DNA from: Alphaproteobacteria bacterium
GTDB taxonomy: Bacteria; Pseudomonadota; Alphaproteobacteria; UBA6615
DNA length: 35,151 nucleotides
NCBI GenBank assembly: GCA_018666195.1
Contig: JABJAG010000204.1
Coordinates: 1-35,151, forward strand
Reading direction: 5' to 3'
In this document: positions 31,459 through 35,151 of the stretch, one piece after another
Layout of the letters: every line of letters begins with the position of its first letter
Numbering within the stretch: position 1 is the stretch's first letter
The notes under the pieces: generated by a model
Told to the model about the DNA's origin: nothing
The model's input: only the letters and a program-made list of their open reading frames with translations
Database searches by the model: none
Position numbers and translations under genes: made by a program

Positions 31459-31824
31459 ATGTCACGCGCAAAAAGCACAGTTCAACGCCACGCACGGCGC
31501 AAAAAGATTCTGAAAGCCGCCAAGGGCTATCGGGGTCGTAATTCCAAAGTCTATCGCGTTGCGAAAGAGCGGGTCGAGAAGGGCCTGCAATACGCTTACC
31601 GCGATCGTCGGGTCAAAAAGCGTAACTTCCGTGCGCTCTGGATCCAGCGCATCAACGCCGGTGTTCGTGAGCATGGAATGACATATTCCCAGTTCATGCA
31701 CGGCATGAAGCAGGCTGGTATTGAGCTTGACCGCAAGGTTCTTTCCGATCTCGCTATTCGTGAGCCGGAAGCCTTCAAGGAAATTGTTGACCAGGCACAA
31801 AACGCCCTCAACGCATCTGCATAA
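31459..31824 (+). CDS. rplT: 50S ribosomal protein L20
   Basis: This is a 121-residue, strongly basic large-subunit assembly protein that binds 23S rRNA early. The conserved N-terminal helix is RVKSTV-like ([82 protein letters not shown]), with the C-terminal [24 protein letters not shown]. In E. coli and Bacillus it also represses its own operon by binding leader RNA. Length is normal. A strong hairpin without a T-tract follows before pheS. Confidence 0.97.
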   Translation: MSRAKSTVQRHARRKKILKAAKGYRGRNSKVYRVAKERVEKGLQYAYRDRRVKKRNFRALWIQRINAGVREHGMTYSQFMHGMKQAGIELDRKVLSDLAIREPEAFKEIVDQAQNALNASA

Positions 31825-31855
31825 AGCACTTTGGCCCGGCAACGGGCCAAAGGCT
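31825..31855 (+). promoter_or_regulatory. GNRA-capped hairpin between rplT and pheS
   Basis: CTTTGGCCCG and CGGGCCAAAG form a perfect 10-bp stem (31829-31852) closed by a GCAA tetraloop, extended by AGC/GCT past one bulged A. It begins right at the rplT stop. No U-tract follows, so it is not a simple intrinsic terminator. It could slow 3' decay of rplT mRNA, mark an RNase processing site, or partly attenuate pheST. Its role is not established. Confidence 0.6.
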
Positions 31856-31881
31856 GCTTGCGCAGAGCATATCGGTGAATC

Positions 31882-32970
31882 ATGACCGCGCCTGACACCT
31901 CTGAGTTGCAGGAGTCCCTGCTTGCCGAAGTTGCTTCGGCCGACAGCCTCGATGCGCTGGAAGCTGTACGCGTATCCGCGCTCGGCAAAAAGGGTGCGAT
32001 CACGGCCCAAATGAAAGGGCTAGGTCAGCTCGACGGCGAAGCCCGCAAGGAAGCTGGTCAGGCTCTCAATCGGGTTAAGGATGCGGTCCAGGCTGCTATT
32101 GGTGCGCGTCAGGCTTCACTCGATGCGACAGCGCTGGAAGCCCGGCTTGCCCATGAGACAGTTGATGTCACCTTGCCGCCACGCCCGCGCGTAGAGGGTC
32201 ATCTGCACCCGGTCAGTCAGGTCACTGAGGAATGTATCGCGATCTTCGGTGAGATGGGTTTTACCGTCGCTGAAGGCCCGGATATTGAGGACGATTTCCA
32301 CAACTTCACTGCGCTGAATATTCCGCCCGAGCATCCGGCCCGCCAGATGCACGACACGTTCTATCTGAATCCGTCAGAGGGGCGCCCGGCGCCCGTGCTG
32401 CGAACCCATACTTCGCCTGTTCAAATTCGCACGATGGAAACATCGAAACCGCCGATCCGTATCATTGCGCCGGGGCGGACCTACCGCAGCGATTCCGATG
32501 CCACCCACACGCCGATGTTCCATCAGATCGAAGCGCTGGTGATCGACGAGACAACGCATATGGGCCATCTCAAGGGCTGCATCATCGATTTCTGTCGGGC
32601 CTTCTTTGACATCCCGGATCTTCCGGTGCGGTTTCGGCCAAGCCATTTCCCGTTCACCGAGCCTTCGATGGAAGTCGATATCGGCTGTTCGCGCGAAGGC
32701 GGTGAGTTGCGCATCGGTAATTTTGGTGAGGGTGCAGATAACTGGCTGGAGATCATGGGGTCGGGCATGGTCCATCCCAAGGTTCTCGAATATGGCGGCA
32801 TCGATCCGACAAAGTATCAGGGTTTTGCCTTCGGGATGGGGATCGACCGGATCGCCATGTTGAAATACGGAATTCCTGACCTGCGCACCTTCTTTGACGC
32901 CGACATCCGCTGGCTGAAGCATTACGGCTTCGTGCCATTGGCTGTGCCGTCGATGGTCCGCGGGCTCTAG
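31882..32970 (+). CDS. pheS: phenylalanyl-tRNA synthetase alpha subunit
   Basis: This is the complete 362-residue catalytic subunit of the alpha2-beta2 synthetase. An N-terminal coiled-coil tRNA-binding arm spans about 1-95 ([61 protein letters not shown]). The class II core follows, with motif 1 region [54 protein letters not shown], motif 2 [10 protein letters not shown] ... [25 protein letters not shown] and motif 3 [22 protein letters not shown]. pheT begins nine bases after the stop, so both subunits come from one transcript. Confidence 0.98.
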   Translation: MTAPDTSELQESLLAEVASADSLDALEAVRVSALGKKGAITAQMKGLGQLDGEARKEAGQALNRVKDAVQAAIGARQASLDATALEARLAHETVDVTLPPRPRVEGHLHPVSQVTEECIAIFGEMGFTVAEGPDIEDDFHNFTALNIPPEHPARQMHDTFYLNPSEGRPAPVLRTHTSPVQIRTMETSKPPIRIIAPGRTYRSDSDATHTPMFHQIEALVIDETTHMGHLKGCIIDFCRAFFDIPDLPVRFRPSHFPFTEPSMEVDIGCSREGGELRIGNFGEGADNWLEIMGSGMVHPKVLEYGGIDPTKYQGFAFGMGIDRIAMLKYGIPDLRTFFDADIRWLKHYGFVPLAVPSMVRGL

Positions 32971-32979
32971 GGGGCGGCG

Positions 32980-35151
32980 ATGAAGTTCACCCTCGGATGG
33001 CTGAAAGACCACCTCGACACCGAAGCGTCGGTCGGAGAGATCGTCGAAACTCTGATTCAGATCGGGCTGGAAGTCGACACGGTCGATGATCCGGCTGCCG
33101 AACTTTCGGCGTTTCGTGTGGCCCATGTGATTTCCGCCGAACAGCACCCGGATGCGGACCGTCTGCAGGTCTGTCAGGTCGATACCGGCGACGGCACCGT
33201 GCAGGTCGTTTGCGGCGCACCGAATGCGCGCGCGGGCATGAAAGGCGTGTTCGCACCGGTCGGCACCTGGGTGCCGGGGATCGAGGTTGAACTCAAAGCG
33301 GCCAAAATTCGCGGTGTTGAATCCAGCGGCATGCTGGTCTCCGAGCGCGAGATGGGCCTGTCCGACGAACATGACGGCATCATTGATCTGCCCGAAGACG
33401 CGCCTCTTGGTGTTCCCTTTGCCGAAGTGCTTGGCATCGACGATCCGGTGATCGACATTGAACTCACCCCGAACCGTCCGGACTGCACCGGTGTGCGCGG
33501 CATCGCGCGCGATCTGGCTGCAGCCGGTCTGGGGACTCTCAAGCCGTTTGACGCCGCCGCGCCGGTAAGCGGCAGCTATGACAGTCCGGTGAGTTGGGCC
33601 ATCGCAGAGGACGGCAATGCCTGTTCCTATGTGGTCGGACGGCACTTCAAGGGTGTGACCAACGGTCCGTCACCGAAATGGGTGCAGGACCGCCTGCGCG
33701 CGGTCGGTCTGCGCCCGATCTCGGCGCTGGTGGATGTGACCAACTATGTTTCCCTCGATCTGGGGCGACCACTGCATGTCTTTGATGCGGGCAAGCTGAA
33801 GAACAAGACCTTGACCATGCGCCGCGCGCGCAATGGCGAAGACTTCATGGCGCTGGTCGAACGCGAATACAAGCTCGATGCCGAGATGACGGTGATCGGC
33901 GATGGCGACACCGCCGAGGCGCTCGCCGGTGTCATGGGCGGGCTCGAATCCAGTTGCACCGAGGAGACCACGGACGTGTTCCTCGAAGTCGCGCTGTTCG
34001 ATCCGGTGTCGGTTGCCACGACCGGCCGCAAGCTGCAAATGGAATCCGATGCGCGCTATCGCTTTGAGCGCGGCGTTGATCCGGAATCTGCCGAATGGGG
34101 TGCTGAAGTCGCCGCGCGCCTGATCCTCGAATTCTGCGGTGGAGAAACCAGCACGCCGATTTCTGCCGGGGCCATGCCCGCGTGGCAGCGTTCGGTCGAA
34201 CTGCGCAATGATCGCGTCGCAACGCTGGGCGGCGTGGATGTGCCCGCCGACCGTCAGGCCGAAATTCTCGACGCGCTGGGTTTCGAAACTGAACGCCTGA
34301 ACGGCAAGATGAACGCCGCCGTCCCGTCATGGCGACCGGATATCGGTGGCGAAGCCGATCTGGTTGAGGAAATCACGCGGGTTCACGGCTTTGACCGGAT
34401 CGCGCCGGTCTCGCTGGATCGCGATGCGGCCCTGCCATCCGTGGCGATCACGCCGGAACAGCGCCGCACCAGCAATGTCCGCCGCGCGCTCGCCGCGCAA
34501 GGGCTCGACGAAGCGGTGACCTGGTCCTTCATGGGGCGCGAACACGCAGAACTGTTCAGCGATCTGCCTGAGACATTATTGTTGGCGAACCCGATTTCGA
34601 GTGAGCTGGACGCCATGCGTCCCTCGATCCTCGGCAATCTGTTGCTCGCCGCCGGTCGCAATGCCGACCGTGGCTTCACCGATGTCGGGTTGTTCGAACT
34701 GGGCCCGGCCTATCAGGATGCCTCGCCGGACGGCCAGCAACTCGTGGCGGCCGGTATCCGCCATGGCAACACAGAAACCGCCCACTGGTCGGGTAATGCC
34801 CGCGCTGCCGATGCGCTTGACGCGAAAGCCGATGCGCTGGCTGCGCTCGAAGCTGCGGGCGCGCCGGCAGGCAATGTGCAGGTCAGCCGCGATGCGCCGG
34901 ACTGGTACCATCCGGGCCGCTCGGGCGCGCTGCGTCTGGGCAAGAACGTGCTCGTGTATTTCGGCGAAATTCATCCCGGCGTGATGCGCGGCCTTGATGT
35001 GCGCGGGCCTGCAGTCGGCTTTGAGGTGTTCCTCGACAATCTGCCGCCGCGCAAGGACAAGGGATCATCCCGCCCACCGCTGCATCTGGAAAGCCTGCAG
35101 CCGGTCCGCCGTGATTTCGCGTTCCTCGTGGACGCCGATGTCCAGTCCGGC
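32980..35151 (+). CDS. pheT: phenylalanyl-tRNA synthetase beta subunit (3' end outside window)
   Basis: The frame is open to the window end, so it is missing from the ORF track. 724 codons are present out of a usual length near 800. Domains seen: an N-terminal EMAP/OB tRNA-binding domain (about 38-150, AELSAFRVAHVISAEQHPDADRLQVCQVDTG ... VVCGAPNARAGM), the B3/B4 editing domain (about 210-385, GLRPISALVDVTNYV, RPLHVFDAGKL), B5 (about 405-475, VPSWRPDIGGEADLVEEITRVHGFDRI) and the class II-like catalytic-fold domain (about 480-690). The C-terminal anticodon-binding FDX-ACB domain is only begun. The ATG follows TAGGGGGCGG. Confidence 0.98.
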   Translation, partial: MKFTLGWLKDHLDTEASVGEIVETLIQIGLEVDTVDDPAAELSAFRVAHVISAEQHPDADRLQVCQVDTGDGTVQVVCGAPNARAGMKGVFAPVGTWVPGIEVELKAAKIRGVESSGMLVSEREMGLSDEHDGIIDLPEDAPLGVPFAEVLGIDDPVIDIELTPNRPDCTGVRGIARDLAAAGLGTLKPFDAAAPVSGSYDSPVSWAIAEDGNACSYVVGRHFKGVTNGPSPKWVQDRLRAVGLRPISALVDVTNYVSLDLGRPLHVFDAGKLKNKTLTMRRARNGEDFMALVEREYKLDAEMTVIGDGDTAEALAGVMGGLESSCTEETTDVFLEVALFDPVSVATTGRKLQMESDARYRFERGVDPESAEWGAEVAARLILEFCGGETSTPISAGAMPAWQRSVELRNDRVATLGGVDVPADRQAEILDALGFETERLNGKMNAAVPSWRPDIGGEADLVEEITRVHGFDRIAPVSLDRDAALPSVAITPEQRRTSNVRRALAAQGLDEAVTWSFMGREHAELFSDLPETLLLANPISSELDAMRPSILGNLLLAAGRNADRGFTDVGLFELGPAYQDASPDGQQLVAAGIRHGNTETAHWSGNARAADALDAKADALAALEAAGAPAGNVQVSRDAPDWYHPGRSGALRLGKNVLVYFGEIHPGVMRGLDVRGPAVGFEVFLDNLPPRKDKGSSRPPLHLESLQPVRRDFAFLVDADVQSG

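Noticed and set aside
32374-33645. 423-codon minus-strand ORF across pheS and pheT
   Set aside because: It is antisense to two certain genes and has composition typical of a shadow frame.

Overview
This is a high-GC chromosomal window from an alphaproteobacterium. The evidence is gene content and order: an Hsp20 gene followed by a DUF1150 gene, a ptsN-hpf-rpoN-lptB-lptA-lptC-kdsD-rnd block, a complex I NDUFA9-like protein, and thrS-infC close to rpmI-rplT-pheS-pheT. I cannot name a genus from the sequence alone. No tRNA, rRNA, CRISPR array, insertion sequence or prophage was seen. Most of the window is ordinary core genome, with some accessory genes between the conserved blocks.

Layout. (1) About 1-6640: two doubtful small ORFs, an alpha-methylacyl-CoA racemase-type CaiB/BaiF enzyme, a palindromic repeat pair, a metallo-beta-lactamase-fold hydrolase, a minus-strand NIPSNAP / NUDIX / small-peptide operon, an SMP-30 sugar lactonase-like protein, a secreted or membrane-anchored unknown, and the hsp20-DUF1150 pair. 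(2) About 6680-13640, all minus strand: PTS-Ntr EIIA, ribosome hibernation factor, sigma-54, the LPS-export genes lptB/lptA/lptC, arabinose-5-phosphate isomerase (Kdo pathway) and an RNase D. This block joins outer-membrane biogenesis to nitrogen/stress regulation. (3) About 13690-22920: NDUFA9-like protein, UppP, two tandem three-helix membrane proteins sharing a duplicated N-terminus, an HSL-type esterase with a small membrane peptide, a PIG-L deacetylase/formyltransferase pair, a GST, a TPR protein, an NAD-dependent epimerase and an alpha/beta hydrolase. (4) About 22940-25130: two glycosyltransferases (GT4 and GT9). (5) About 25160 to the end: thrS-infC with a strong terminator, then an accessory cluster (SnoaL-like protein, LysR regulator, damaged 2OG-Fe(II) oxygenase, atypical SDR), then rpmI-rplT-pheS-pheT. 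pheT runs off the window end.

The points most worth a second look are: a ROSE-like RNA-thermometer hairpin that closes over the hsp20 Shine-Dalgarno; a non-canonical AUC start for infC; a 2OG oxygenase whose natural start codon is ATA and whose C-terminus is aberrant; two adjacent membrane proteins with the same N-terminal module; and a formyltransferase and an SDR that both lack expected catalytic residues. Nothing here amounts to a demonstrably new defence or mobile system. The tandem MARKLE membrane proteins and the deacetylase/formyltransferase pair are the best candidates for undescribed biology.
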